From positions 248,001 to 312,000 of the forward strand of contig NZ_VTRT01000003.1 of the NCBI RefSeq assembly GCF_008274585.1: a stretch of DNA of 64,000 bases, given 5' to 3'. The stretch is from Pedobacter sp. BS3. GTDB lineage: Bacteria > Bacteroidota > Bacteroidia > Sphingobacteriales > Sphingobacteriaceae. Below are positions 1 to 9,232 of the stretch, piece after piece. Made by a program: the position numbers and the translations under genes. How positions within the stretch are numbered: position 1 is the stretch's first letter; every line of letters begins with the position of its first letter. A model generated the notes under the pieces. The model saw only the letters and a list, made by a program, of their open reading frames with translations. It was not told the DNA's origin and did no database searches.

Positions 1-687
1 AAAACCATTCCGCAGGTTGACAGCGAGCATTTTGTAAATTCATACCTGAAAGCTGGTAAAACCGTACTGGCTGAAGGTGCACAAGGAACCATGCTCGATG
101 TAGATTTCGGTTCTTACCCATTTGTCACCTCATCAAACACCACAACAGCCGGGGCATGCACCGGCTTGGGCATTGCTCCAAGCGCCATTGGAGAGGTAAT
201 TGGTATCTTTAAAGCTTACTGTACCCGTGTTGGCGGCGGCCCCTTTCCTACCGAGCTGCACGATGAAACCGGCGAGGAACTTCGTCGCGTAGGTCACGAA
301 TTTGGCGCAACAACCGGTCGTCCGCGTCGCTGCGGCTGGATTGATCTACCTGCTCTGCGTTACGCAATTATGCTAAACGGTGTTACCGAATTGGTAATGA
401 CCAAAGCCGACGTACTAAGCGGTTTTGATAAGATATATGCCTGTACGCATTATAATCACAATGGTGAGCTTATTGATTACATGCCTTATGACATTTGCTC
501 GGTAAAACCGGAGCCTGTTTACGAAGAAATAGAAGGCTGGAACGAAGATCTGACAGGCATTAAATCGCCAGATGAGATTCCTGCCAAGCTAAAATCCTAT
601 GTAAGCTATTTGGAAACTGCGCTTGGCGTGCCGGTTAAATACCTTTCTGTAGGGCCAGACCGGGTACAAACCTTGGTTTTGAGGTAA
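1..687 (+). CDS. purA: Adenylosuccinate synthetase, C-terminal part (partial)
   Basis: PurA joins IMP and aspartate using GTP to give adenylosuccinate, the first committed step from IMP to AMP, in the cytoplasm. The reading frame is open from base 1, so the N-terminal half, including the GTP-binding loop, lies outside the window. The visible part has the EGAQGT...DFGSYPFVTSSNT block typical of PurA, then TTGRPRRCGWIDL and the C-terminal LSVGPDR motif. The first ATG in the window (base 91) is internal, since the family motif EGAQG is encoded before it. It ends in VLR followed by TAA. A strong palindrome follows just downstream. Confidence 0.96.
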   Translation, partial: KTIPQVDSEHFVNSYLKAGKTVLAEGAQGTMLDVDFGSYPFVTSSNTTTAGACTGLGIAPSAIGEVIGIFKAYCTRVGGGPFPTELHDETGEELRRVGHEFGATTGRPRRCGWIDLPALRYAIMLNGVTELVMTKADVLSGFDKIYACTHYNHNGELIDYMPYDICSVKPEPVYEEIEGWNEDLTGIKSPDEIPAKLKSYVSYLETALGVPVKYLSVGPDRVQTLVLR

Positions 688-694
688 TACACTG

Positions 695-727
695 AAACCT
701 CACAGGTTTTGAAAACCTGTGAGGTTT
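695..727. repeat. Intergenic palindrome between purA and pabB
   Basis: A perfect inverted repeat with 16-base arms (695-710 and 712-727) around a single G; the core is AACCTCACAGG and its complement. It lies 8 bases after the purA stop and could act as a transcription terminator. A similar palindrome with a CGTCATAGG core lies at 43373-43405, so this looks like an interspersed repeat family rather than a gene-specific signal. Confidence 0.7.
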
Positions 728-761
728 TAACTTACTAAAAAACAGTCTGATAATATGCCTT

Positions 762-2045
762 ATGGCACAAGAGCAGGTTTTTCATGTAGCTGATATTCCA
801 CAGTTCTGCCGGCAGGCTTTGATTTGGGCCTCCGGGTTCGATCAATGCTGTTATTTAGATTCCAATCACTACACCGATCCTTATTCCGCATTTGATGTAC
901 TGATCACTGCCGGAAGCGTATCAACGTATGTATTTTCGGCCAATAAACCGCTGCACTGTCTCGACACTTATCTTTCTCAGAATAACACCTATAAGTTCGG
1001 TTTTTTGACTTACGATCTGAAAAATGAGATTGAGGATCTACACTCGGCAAACAAAGATTACCTGAATTTTCCTTTGGCTTTCTTTTTCGAACCCAGGCAT
1101 CTTATCCAGATCAAGAACCGGCAGGTGAGCATTATTTCCCCGGATGCCCGGAATGTATTTGAGAAGATTAGCACACAAGCTATTTCACCGGGAAATGCAG
1201 GTTTTACAGGTAAGATCAGCAGCCGTTTTAGCAAAGCCGAATACCTGGAAACCGTTAAACAGTTGCAGGAGCATATTCACCGTGGTGATATTTACGAGGT
1301 AAACTTCTGCCAGGAATTTTACGCCGATAAAACCACAATAGATCCTGTGCAATTGTTTTTGCGGTTAAATTCGCTGTCGCCTACTCCATTTGCAACCTTT
1401 TTTAAAAATGGATCGCAATATATTATATCGGCCAGCCCGGAACGCTTCCTGAGTAAACGTAACAACAAGCTCATATCGCAACCTATTAAAGGAACGGCTA
1501 AACGCGGAGCCACAGCAGCCGAGGATGAAGCTATCAAAGAACAGCTACGTCACGATGCTAAAGAACAGGCAGAGAATGTGATGATTGTAGACCTGGTACG
1601 TAATGATCTGACCCGTTGCGCTGAGCCTGGCACCGTAACCGTTGAAGAGCTTTTCGGTATATACAGCTTCAAACAGGTACACCAGATGATCTCTACAGTG
1701 GCCTGCACCATCTCCCCGGAAACCTCTTTTAGCGATATCATTAAAGCCACTTTTCCTATGGGTTCCATGACCGGCGCTCCTAAAATCAGGGCGATGCAGC
1801 TTATCGAAAAATTTGAGCGCAGTAAACGTGGCGTATTTTCTGGCGCCCTGGGTTATGTTTCCCCTGCCGGGGATTTTGATTTTAACGTGATCATACGCAC
1901 CCTGCTGTACAATGCTGATACGGCTTATTTATCTTTCCAGGTAGGCAGCGCCATTACCGCCGCTTCGGTAGCCGAAAAAGAATACCAAGAATGCCTGTTA
2001 AAAGCTCAGGCGATTATGGAAGCGTTAAATAATTCCTTATTTTAG
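762..2045 (+). CDS. pabB: Aminodeoxychorismate synthase component I (anthranilate synthase component I family)
   Basis: A 427-residue chorismate-binding enzyme. PabB converts chorismate plus amidotransferase-supplied ammonia to 4-amino-4-deoxychorismate for folate synthesis. The C-terminal two thirds carries the family signatures: GDIYEVNFCQEF near residue 175, QPIKGTAKRG near 239, IVDLVRNDL near 273, and GSMTGAPKIRAMQLIE near 330. The length fits stand-alone PabB better than the longer TrpE. The lysine in the PIKGT motif fits PabB, whereas TrpE usually has PIAGT. No trp genes or glutamine amidotransferase gene adjoin it, so the partner subunit is elsewhere. Confidence 0.85.
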   Translation: MAQEQVFHVADIPQFCRQALIWASGFDQCCYLDSNHYTDPYSAFDVLITAGSVSTYVFSANKPLHCLDTYLSQNNTYKFGFLTYDLKNEIEDLHSANKDYLNFPLAFFFEPRHLIQIKNRQVSIISPDARNVFEKISTQAISPGNAGFTGKISSRFSKAEYLETVKQLQEHIHRGDIYEVNFCQEFYADKTTIDPVQLFLRLNSLSPTPFATFFKNGSQYIISASPERFLSKRNNKLISQPIKGTAKRGATAAEDEAIKEQLRHDAKEQAENVMIVDLVRNDLTRCAEPGTVTVEELFGIYSFKQVHQMISTVACTISPETSFSDIIKATFPMGSMTGAPKIRAMQLIEKFERSKRGVFSGALGYVSPAGDFDFNVIIRTLLYNADTAYLSFQVGSAITAASVAEKEYQECLLKAQAIMEALNNSLF

Positions 2046-2219
2046 AAAAAGTTAACCCGTTTGCCTCTAAATACGTAAAACCCACAGGGCAACATTATAT
2101 TTCTATAGGAGGCAAAAGCTTAAAGCTTTTAAAGCAATGATTAACGGCTAATGTACTAATAGCTATTAGCCATCAGCACGTAAAAACGTATAACGTACAA
2201 CTTAAAACCTAAAAAACCT

Positions 2220-3017
2220 TCACTTCACGGTTACGGTTTGCCGGCTCACGGTATAGGCGCTGAAATATCCTAAGGCATTGTTGGTAATGTTTGACGGCGG
2301 ATTATACGGCGTTGCCGATCCGGTTGGGCCTTTAGGTTGCTGCTGACTCAGGCTGTAAAAATAAGTGTACACATTTTTATCGATACACTGCATTTCCACC
2401 TGAACTTTATCGCCTGATTTCAGCTTAATATCGTCGTCATCAAAAAACAACGACTTTTTTACTTCACGTCCATTGGTTAGTTTATCATCATCGGTAAACA
2501 GCTCTTTCACCAGCCGGTTGTTGATAGCAACCACAAAACGGTACTGGTTACTCTCCTCTTCCGGATCATGATAGTAAACAAAAATGGACTTTCGGGTATT
2601 CGATGCAAAGCTTAATTCCTCAACTCCCAGCGAATCTATTCCAACCTGTTTGGGCATTACCGAAACGGCCTGGTACACCTGGTTATCCACAGCGATTTTT
2701 AATGAATAACTGCTACCCGGATTTCCTGTAAAAGTATTGGAAATATACGTACCCGGCTCTGTTTCTATGAAGGGATAAGTATGACCATTGCCGGCAGTAA
2801 CGGTAACCACGGCGCCCGAAACTGTGGGAAACTGGCTGGTTTGGTTAAAGGGTACGGAGCGGCTTAGCTTCACGGTTTTTGCTTCGCCGGTGTTGGTTAC
2901 CGTAGCTTCTACCACCAACTGACTGGCTGCATCGTTCACCTTGATATCTATTACTTTCTGACAGGATATGCCCAATATGCTTAACATAATAACTCCAAAA
3001 ACAGCTCTGACCTTCAT
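2220..3017 (-). CDS. DUF4249 family lipoprotein, partner of the upstream TonB-dependent receptor
   Basis: About 265 residues from the chosen ATG at 3017. This start gives a short basic N-terminus, a hydrophobic segment and a lipobox-like LGISC, as expected for an exported lipoprotein. The longer frame back to 3188 would add residues encoded by a repeat and is unlikely. The mature region has the beta-rich DUF4249 pattern: VIDIKVNDAASQLVVEATVT, then a VSGAVVTV strand and later AVSVMPKQVGIDSLG. DUF4249 genes usually follow a TonB-dependent receptor in Bacteroidota, as here. The substrate is unknown. Confidence 0.8.
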   Translation of the reverse strand: MKVRAVFGVIMLSILGISCQKVIDIKVNDAASQLVVEATVTNTGEAKTVKLSRSVPFNQTSQFPTVSGAVVTVTAGNGHTYPFIETEPGTYISNTFTGNPGSSYSLKIAVDNQVYQAVSVMPKQVGIDSLGVEELSFASNTRKSIFVYYHDPEEESNQYRFVVAINNRLVKELFTDDDKLTNGREVKKSLFFDDDDIKLKSGDKVQVEMQCIDKNVYTYFYSLSQQQPKGPTGSATPYNPPSNITNNALGYFSAYTVSRQTVTVK

Positions 3018-3070
3018 TACAGGATGCAGGACAAATTTCCGTTTTATCATACAAAGAGTGCAAAACAAGG

Positions 3071-3126
3071 TTCTTTGCGTTCTCTGCGCCGAGGCGAAGC
3101 GTCTTAATGCTCTTTGCGTGAACGCT
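3071..3126. repeat. Degenerate TTCTTTGCGT-type repeat
   Basis: Several near copies of a TTCTTTGCGT / CTCTGCGCC / CTCTTTGCGTG unit lie between the receptor stop and the DUF4249 start. The minus-strand translation gives a FTQRALRRFA-like peptide, a form often seen as spurious protein ends in bacterial databases. It is best read as a non-coding interspersed repeat, and it argues against the long DUF4249 start. Confidence 0.5.
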
Positions 3127-3191
3127 TTTAACTCATAAAGGCTTGCTTCACAAGCAGTAACGATTTTTTTGGATACTCCCCTTATCATACC

Positions 3192-5513
3192 TCAAAATTT
3201 AAAATTCCAGCTAACCGAAGGTACTGCCCCAAACAAGCTGGTCTGCACGGCCTCGGTACGCGTAGGATCGTTTTCCTTATCCTGGAATGTAATGGTATAC
3301 GGATTTTTATGGCTGTAAACATTGTATACGCTGAATGTCCAGCTTGAGCGGAACTTTTTGCCCGGTTTGCCTTCAAGCGTGGCTCCCAGGTCAAGCCGGT
3401 GGCTGGCCGGCATCCGGTAGCCGTTGCGTTCGGTATAATAAAATGTGGTCATCCCGGCAACCTGGTATTTCCCTGCCGGAAAAGTTACCGCATTGCCCGT
3501 ACCATATACAAATGTTCCCGAAAACGTCCAGCGATTATTTAATTTATAGATGCCTACAGCAGTAATATCATGCAGCCTGTCCTGACGGGCCGGGAAATAG
3601 TTACCGTTGCTTATGGCATCAAACTTTCGCTCCGTACGCGATAAGGTATAGCCCAGCCATCCGTTAAAATTGCCGTATTTCTTTTTCAGGAATAATTCCA
3701 GCCCGTATGCCCGGCCAAGGCCATATAACAATTGTGATTCCACATTCTCATTGGCAATGAGCTGCGCCCCATCGCGATAATCGATCTGGTTTTGCAGCCA
3801 TTTATAATACACTTCGGCAGAGAACTCAAACACATTGTCTCTGAAATTCCTGTAGTAACCCAAAGCAAGCTGATCGGCAATTTCGGGTTTTACGTTATTG
3901 CTGCTCATAATGTAGGCATCCATCGGCGAACCGGTGGTTGAATTGGAAAGTAAATGGATATTCTGCGTATTCCGGTTATACGATGCCTTGATGGAATTTC
4001 GATCGTTAAAAGTGTACGCTGCCGATAGACGGGGCTCCAGGCTGACATAATTAGCTACAGTGCGGCCTCCACCGTAATGTTTAGCAGATTGAACGTCTCC
4101 ATCCTCATTATAGGTATTGAACGTACCTGGCCCCAGCAAGGCAAACCAGCTTGCCCGCAAACCGTACATCACATTCAGCTTACTGCTTATATGCCAATCG
4201 TCCGAAATGTACAGGGCATTTTCCATCCCATAACGGGATTCGATGGTTTTGGAATTAAAGCTCGACGTTTGCGAGGTGCTGATACTTCCCGGAAGGATAG
4301 TATGATGAATGGCATTTAAACCAAAACGCAGGCTGTGCCTGTTGTTGATAAAATACTGAAAATCTTCCTTAAGATTAACATCCCGGATGGTAGAGGTCGA
4401 CCTGAAATCGTTACTGTTGCTGAGGCTTTCTACCACATAGTTATAATTGGTATATATCACCGACGAATTAAGAAACAATCTGTTGCTGAACAGATGATTC
4501 CACCTGAACGTGCCGGTTACATTGCCCCAATCGGTTGAAAACAACCTTCTTAGCCCCAGCACATCGCGACCGAAATATCCGGAAAGGTACACGGTATTTT
4601 TTTCGTTGAACTGGTAATTCAGCTTGGCATTGATATCATAAAAATACAGTGATGCTCCACGCACAGTGGTATCTGCGGACAAGCCCAGGAACATATCGGC
4701 ATACGTACGTCGGGCGCTGACCATAAATGAGCCTTTGTTCTTTACCACGGGCCCTTCTACCTTTATCCGCGAAGCAATGAGGCCAATACCGCCTTCCACC
4801 CCGAATTGCTTGTTATTACCGTCGTTCATTTTGATATCCAGCACCGACGAGAGCCTTCCGCCAAACTGGGCGGGCATACCGCCTTTATATAAGCTGGCAT
4901 CTTTAATGGCATCCGAATTAAAGGTTGAAAAAAAGCCGAACAGGTGCGATGCATTGTAAACCGTAGCCTCATCAAGCAATATTAAGTTCTGGTCTGCCCC
5001 GCCTCCGCGTACATAAAAGCCGGTATTGGCCTCGCCAAAAGTTTTTACGCCGGGCAATAGCTGAATGGTTTTGACGATATCTTTCTCGCCCATCACCACA
5101 GGCACACTGTTAATGGTACTCATGTTGAGCTTCTCTACACCCATTTGCACACCCGATACATTTTCATTACCTGATGATGCAGCGCTCACGGTTACTTCCT
5201 GCAATTCATTTCCCCCGGCGGTTAATTCTATATTTTGTCGCAGGTCTTTAACCAGAACTATCGTAACGGATTGGGTTGTATATCCCAGGTAACTGGTTAC
5301 CAGCTCGTATTTCCCGGCAGGGGCCGACAAAGAAAAAAAGCCGTAAGCATTGGTCGATGTGCCGGTTTGCAGTTCCTTAATTTTAACAGATGCGCCAATC
5401 AATGTCTCGCCCGTTGCGGCATCTTTAACTGTTCCGCTGACGGTATACCGTGTTTGAGACAGACTGTATTGTGTATATAACAGGCAAAAGAAGCACAGGG
5501 CAAACCTTATCAT
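3192..5513 (-). CDS. TonB-dependent receptor with N-terminal carboxypeptidase-like beta domain
   Basis: An outer-membrane beta-barrel transporter energised by TonB; the substrate cannot be told. From the ATG at 5513 it has about 773 residues: a signal peptide (MIRFALCFFCLLYTQYSLSQ), a carboxypeptidase-D regulatory-like domain (YTVSGTVKDAATGETLIGA through SYLGYT), a plug domain (NTGFYVRGGGADQNLILLDEATVYNASHLFGFFSTFN), and a barrel ending in a terminal aromatic residue (SWNFKF). The longer frame to 5582 places MPEIFLMS before the signal peptide, so the internal start is preferred. It precedes the DUF4249 lipoprotein gene and is probably cotranscribed with it. Confidence 0.88.
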   Translation of the reverse strand: MIRFALCFFCLLYTQYSLSQTRYTVSGTVKDAATGETLIGASVKIKELQTGTSTNAYGFFSLSAPAGKYELVTSYLGYTTQSVTIVLVKDLRQNIELTAGGNELQEVTVSAASSGNENVSGVQMGVEKLNMSTINSVPVVMGEKDIVKTIQLLPGVKTFGEANTGFYVRGGGADQNLILLDEATVYNASHLFGFFSTFNSDAIKDASLYKGGMPAQFGGRLSSVLDIKMNDGNNKQFGVEGGIGLIASRIKVEGPVVKNKGSFMVSARRTYADMFLGLSADTTVRGASLYFYDINAKLNYQFNEKNTVYLSGYFGRDVLGLRRLFSTDWGNVTGTFRWNHLFSNRLFLNSSVIYTNYNYVVESLSNSNDFRSTSTIRDVNLKEDFQYFINNRHSLRFGLNAIHHTILPGSISTSQTSSFNSKTIESRYGMENALYISDDWHISSKLNVMYGLRASWFALLGPGTFNTYNEDGDVQSAKHYGGGRTVANYVSLEPRLSAAYTFNDRNSIKASYNRNTQNIHLLSNSTTGSPMDAYIMSSNNVKPEIADQLALGYYRNFRDNVFEFSAEVYYKWLQNQIDYRDGAQLIANENVESQLLYGLGRAYGLELFLKKKYGNFNGWLGYTLSRTERKFDAISNGNYFPARQDRLHDITAVGIYKLNNRWTFSGTFVYGTGNAVTFPAGKYQVAGMTTFYYTERNGYRMPASHRLDLGATLEGKPGKKFRSSWTFSVYNVYSHKNPYTITFQDKENDPTRTEAVQTSLFGAVPSVSWNFKF

Positions 5514-5724
5514 ACGTAGTCTGGTAAAAACAGGAAGCGTAACAGCAACGGGTAAAAAACTCATCAGAAAAATTTCCGGCACTAATGATATACGCTATAA
5601 ACTTACAAAGACTTGCGGATATTGTTACCGGGTCATAGTATTTTTACGCTGTGGGGATTTTTCGAATGAGTTCGATTGATAAATAGCTAAAATTAACGTG
5701 AGTTCGGGTTAAGGCGCAGGCTCG

Positions 5725-5851
5725 TCCCGATTTGCAATCGGGATGCCAGAAAACGGCGTTTGCAACGCCGCAATGTTGCTTAAGACAATCAAAGGCAGCT
5801 ATTTCCGGCGTTACAAACGCCGGAGATTGATGCACTCGTTTTGCAAACGAG
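5725..5851. repeat. Cluster of four REP-like hairpins
   Basis: Four perfect hairpins occur in about 130 bases: 5725-5743 (TCCCGATT arms), 5754-5770 (CGGCGTT arms), 5804-5824 (TCCGGCGTT arms) and 5835-5851 (CTCGTTT arms). Each closes with TT, a three-base loop (TGC in three, ACA in one), then AA. This resembles REP arrays mobilised by RAYT transposases, but no transposase gene is visible. The rest of the 5514-5921 gap holds no gene I can support; an 83-codon frame across the cluster is a by-product of the repeats. Confidence 0.65.
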
Positions 5852-5921
5852 CGCAAACAGGAACTCCGTAATACCATCCACCAGCAATCGGACAAGTTAG
5901 TTATAAATAATTATTCCTGTA

Positions 5922-6818
5922 TCAGCTTACATGAGTGTTTTTAGCCAGGTTTTTGTCTATAAGCAGTTGTATAATACCGTCGACAAGCCCGACACGTGGT
6001 ACGTAAATGCTTTTAACCCCTCCCCACTTCATTACGTTCTGGTAAATCTCGCAGGCAGGTATGATCACATCAGCACGATCCTGGCTGAGGCCTAATACAG
6101 TAATGCGATCTTTTAGTGAAAAGGAGTTGAGATAAACAGCAATGGATCTCAGTTTGGCTAAAGAAAGAGCTGTGCCGTCCTTTTCTTCCGACATGCGGAA
6201 TATTTTGTTGATGTTGCCGCCCGTACCGATACCGTACAGGTTTTTAAATGTTTTGCTGTGGGTTTTGATCCATTCTTTCATTTCCTGCCAGGTTTCTTCT
6301 TTGTCCTGGTTGTCTAACATACGTATGGTACCGATGTTGAACGATTGCGATACCTGCGGCTTGCCGGCCGAGAAAAAGGATAATTCGGTGCTCCCGCCAC
6401 CCACGTCAATGTATAAATAGTTTTTTGCCGGGTCTATCTGCTCGTTGATATTGCTGGCGTAAATAATGCTGGCTTCGCGTTGACCGGATATGATCTCGAG
6501 GTTTATATGGGCTTTGTCTTTAATTTCTGCCACGATATCATTTCCGTTAACTGCCTCACGCATAGCTGATGTAGCACATGCCATATAATCTGAAACTTTA
6601 TATACATCCATCAGGTTACGGAATGCGCTCATGGTTTTAAGCAGGTCGGTTGCTTTTTTGGGGGATATTTTTTTGTCTAAAAAGGCGTCGTCGCCCAGGC
6701 GCAACGGAACACGTATCAGGCTGTTTTTTTTAGACGTAATGTTTTTCCCGGTCTGGTTAACTTCGGTTATTAGCATACGGATGGCGTTAGAGCCTATATC
6801 AATTGCTGCGTATCTCAC
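5922..6818 (-). CDS. ppx: Ppx/GppA family exopolyphosphatase-like phosphatase
   Basis: A 298-residue ASKHA-fold enzyme that would release phosphate from polyphosphate or hydrolyse pppGpp. The N-terminal phosphate loop AAIDIGSNAIRMLI and the second motif YIDVGGGSTELSFF (near residue 137) are intact. It is about the size of short Ppx forms and lacks the C-terminal HD domain of long Ppx. The start is GTG, and its first bases overlap the ppk1 TGA stop, so the two are translationally coupled. The pairing with ppk1 supports a role in polyphosphate turnover. Confidence 0.87.
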   Translation of the reverse strand: MRYAAIDIGSNAIRMLITEVNQTGKNITSKKNSLIRVPLRLGDDAFLDKKISPKKATDLLKTMSAFRNLMDVYKVSDYMACATSAMREAVNGNDIVAEIKDKAHINLEIISGQREASIIYASNINEQIDPAKNYLYIDVGGGSTELSFFSAGKPQVSQSFNIGTIRMLDNQDKEETWQEMKEWIKTHSKTFKNLYGIGTGGNINKIFRMSEEKDGTALSLAKLRSIAVYLNSFSLKDRITVLGLSQDRADVIIPACEIYQNVMKWGGVKSIYVPRVGLVDGIIQLLIDKNLAKNTHVS

Positions 6819-8878
6819 GGTTGCTGATTTTTAGTTTTTAAATAAGTATAAATATCATCCTGCGCCCGGTACTTTATTTTGCCCTGCTTTTTGTACGGAT
6901 TATTGTTCGATCGTGTTATTTCGCGGGCCTTGGTATTATCCTTTAGCTGTATGCTGATGATATCCCTGATCTCCCGGGCCACTTCTTTATCCAGTACCGG
7001 GAAGCCTACTTCTACGCGTTTATCCAGGTTGCGGGTCATTAGATCGGCCGAAGAAAGATAGATCTTTTCATCGCCTTCATTGCCGAATATCCACACACGG
7101 GCGTGCTCCAGGTATTTATCTACAATGCTTATTACCTCAATATTGGTGCTATACCCGGGCAAACCGGGAATAAGGCAGCACATTCCGCGTACAATGAGTT
7201 GGAGCTTAACACCGGCGTTACTGGCTTCGTACAATTTTGTGATCATAGCCTCGTCCGAAAGGCTGTTCATTTTTAAGATCATCCAGGCTTTTTTGCCGGC
7301 TAACGCGTTGTTGATCTCGGCATCGATCAGCGCCGTTAGTTTAGTGCGGGTTTCTAACGGAGAAACTATAAGATGCTGATAATGATGATGAAATGTTTTT
7401 TTATTTAAACTATTAAAGAAGGTTTTTACTTCGCTGGTTATTTTTTTGTTGGAAGTAAATAAGCTGTGATCGCAGTAAAGCTGGGCTGTTTTTTCATTGT
7501 AATTACCGGTTGCCAGGTTGGCGTAATGTACGGCTTTTCCCTTTTCGCGGCGTGTTACCAGGCATAATTTGGAATGAACCTTATAATCAAGCAAGCCGTA
7601 ATTAACCATAACGCCCTCTTCTTCCAGCCGGTTTGTCCAGAAAATATTGGCTTGCTCATCAAAACGGGCTTTAAGCTCTAAAAAACAGGTTACTTTTTTT
7701 CCGTTGCGGGCCGCATTGATAAGCGCATTGATCACCTTGGAGTTTTCCGCCAGGCGGTACAATGTCATGTTTATCTCGGTAACTTTAGGGTCAATGGCTG
7801 CTTCGCGTAAAAAGTGGATGATATAATCGAACGACTGATACGGCAGGTTGATCAAAAAATCGCGGGTGGCAATCTGGGACAGGATGCTTTTATTGACTGT
7901 AAGCCCTTTAACACGCAAAGGGGGTAATTTGGGATATTCCAGCTCCGGCGAACCTACGTTAGGAAAATCAATAAAATCTTTAAAATTATGATACCTGTTA
8001 CCGGGAATCAGCGCATCGGCGTCCAGATCGAGCTTGGCTACCAGGTAGGTCAGCATATCCAGTGGCATGCCATTATCGTACAGCAGGCGCATGGGCTTTC
8101 CTTTTTTTCGCTTTTGCAGGCTTTTGGTGAGCGCATCAATGAATTTTTCGCTCACGTTGGTATCTAAATCCAGCTCCGCATCCCGCGTAAGCTGTATGGA
8201 ATAGGCTTCAACGGTATTGTGCTCAAAAATAAAGTAAATATCTTCCAGGCAATACCGGATAATATCATCCAGCAGGATAATGAATTTCAGGTTATTGGTT
8301 TCGGGTAGCACCAAAAAACGGCTCATGTTGTCCAGCGGAATTTCAATGAGACTGTACCGTACTTTTTGCTTGTGGTTATTGTGTGTTAATTTTACCAGGA
8401 AATAAATAGCACGGTCTTTCAGCTCGGGCAGCGGCTTGTCATCATCAAGCATTACAGGAACCAGGTTAGATAATACCTTTTGTAAGAAATACTGCCTTAC
8501 GTATTGTCCACGCGATACATTGAGCTGGTTTTCGTTAATAATGAATATCCGCTCCTTGGCCAGCTCTTTGATGATAACATCTTCGTACAGGTGATCAAAT
8601 TTGCGTTCCTGTTTAACTACAATGTTCTTTATTTCGCCAAGGATTTTTTTAGGATTATAACCCAATACTTCCTTAACCTGGCTGTTTACATTGGTAAGCC
8701 GGTTTAGGGTGGCTACACGCACCCGGTAAAACTCGTCGAGGTTGGAAGAAAATATAGCTAAAAACCGTATCCGCTCAATCAGGGGCACTGTTTCGTCGGC
8801 AGCTTCCTGCAACACCCGGTCGTTAAAATATAGCCAACTGATCTCGCGGTTTGTAAGCGGTATTTTGTGTTTAGACAT
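6815..8878 (-). CDS. ppk1: Polyphosphate kinase 1
   Basis: Reversibly polymerises the gamma-phosphate of ATP into polyphosphate. The 687-residue length is normal. The N-terminal domain begins with NREISWLYFNDRVLQEA and SSNLDEFYRVRVA; the catalytic region has the phosphorylated-histidine motif DYKVHSKLCLV near residue 435, LATGNYNEKTA, and the second histidine segment LEHARVWIFG near 590. It is the first gene of a ppk1-ppx pair that overlaps by four bases. The region upstream to 9231 contains an inverted-repeat element and no clear promoter. Confidence 0.95.
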   Translation of the reverse strand: MSKHKIPLTNREISWLYFNDRVLQEAADETVPLIERIRFLAIFSSNLDEFYRVRVATLNRLTNVNSQVKEVLGYNPKKILGEIKNIVVKQERKFDHLYEDVIIKELAKERIFIINENQLNVSRGQYVRQYFLQKVLSNLVPVMLDDDKPLPELKDRAIYFLVKLTHNNHKQKVRYSLIEIPLDNMSRFLVLPETNNLKFIILLDDIIRYCLEDIYFIFEHNTVEAYSIQLTRDAELDLDTNVSEKFIDALTKSLQKRKKGKPMRLLYDNGMPLDMLTYLVAKLDLDADALIPGNRYHNFKDFIDFPNVGSPELEYPKLPPLRVKGLTVNKSILSQIATRDFLINLPYQSFDYIIHFLREAAIDPKVTEINMTLYRLAENSKVINALINAARNGKKVTCFLELKARFDEQANIFWTNRLEEEGVMVNYGLLDYKVHSKLCLVTRREKGKAVHYANLATGNYNEKTAQLYCDHSLFTSNKKITSEVKTFFNSLNKKTFHHHYQHLIVSPLETRTKLTALIDAEINNALAGKKAWMILKMNSLSDEAMITKLYEASNAGVKLQLIVRGMCCLIPGLPGYSTNIEVISIVDKYLEHARVWIFGNEGDEKIYLSSADLMTRNLDKRVEVGFPVLDKEVAREIRDIISIQLKDNTKAREITRSNNNPYKKQGKIKYRAQDDIYTYLKTKNQQP

Positions 8879-8960
8879 GTATAAAAGGCAATTCCAATAT
8901 AACCAACGGAATCACAAAACTGAACATTATTTTGTTAATATATTATCAATTAATTGTTAA

Positions 8961-9232
8961 GAGCATGTTTAAATTTCATATATGGTAATTCAGAATGAGG
9001 GTGTCTCACCGCCCTTAGCCTTCGCTGGGGCCGACCAAGAAGTCAAAAAGCAGCGCCATTTCGATCCCGAAATCTCGGGAGAGGAGACCACGAAGTAGCT
9101 GCGAAGCAAAATCTTCTTCCTAAGCACTTCTGGCGGAGATCCCTCTCCCGATCCCGTATGTACGGGAGGGAGAGGGAGGAGAGCTTTTTGGTCAGCCCCA
9201 AAAACATTATTTTATGAAATTTAAACACGTTT
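8961..9232. mobile_element. MITE-like inverted-repeat element A
   Basis: Terminal inverted repeats near 8963-8980 (CATGTTTAAATTTCATA) and 9213-9230 (TATGAAATTTAAACACG) match at all but one of 17 bases. The interior has GAGGGTGTCT near 8998, a CCCGAAATCTCGGG hairpin near 9067 and a CCCGTATGTACGGG palindrome near 9163, with no coding capacity. Related ends occur at 10954-11203. The element fills most of the 353-base gap before ppk1 and ends at the stop codon of the next gene. Confidence 0.6.

Noticed and set aside
3018-3188. N-terminal extension of the DUF4249 protein
   Set aside because: It is encoded by a TTCTTTGCGT-type repeat and would bury the lipoprotein signal.
4666-5480. Plus-strand frames opposite the TonB receptor
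   Set aside because: Shadow frames of a clear receptor gene, with no recognisable domain.
5644-5895. 83-codon minus-strand frame between the TonB receptor and ppx
   Set aside because: It runs through the four-hairpin cluster; its composition reflects the repeats and no family fits.
9043-9228. 61-codon minus-strand frame
   Set aside because: Entirely inside inverted-repeat element A.
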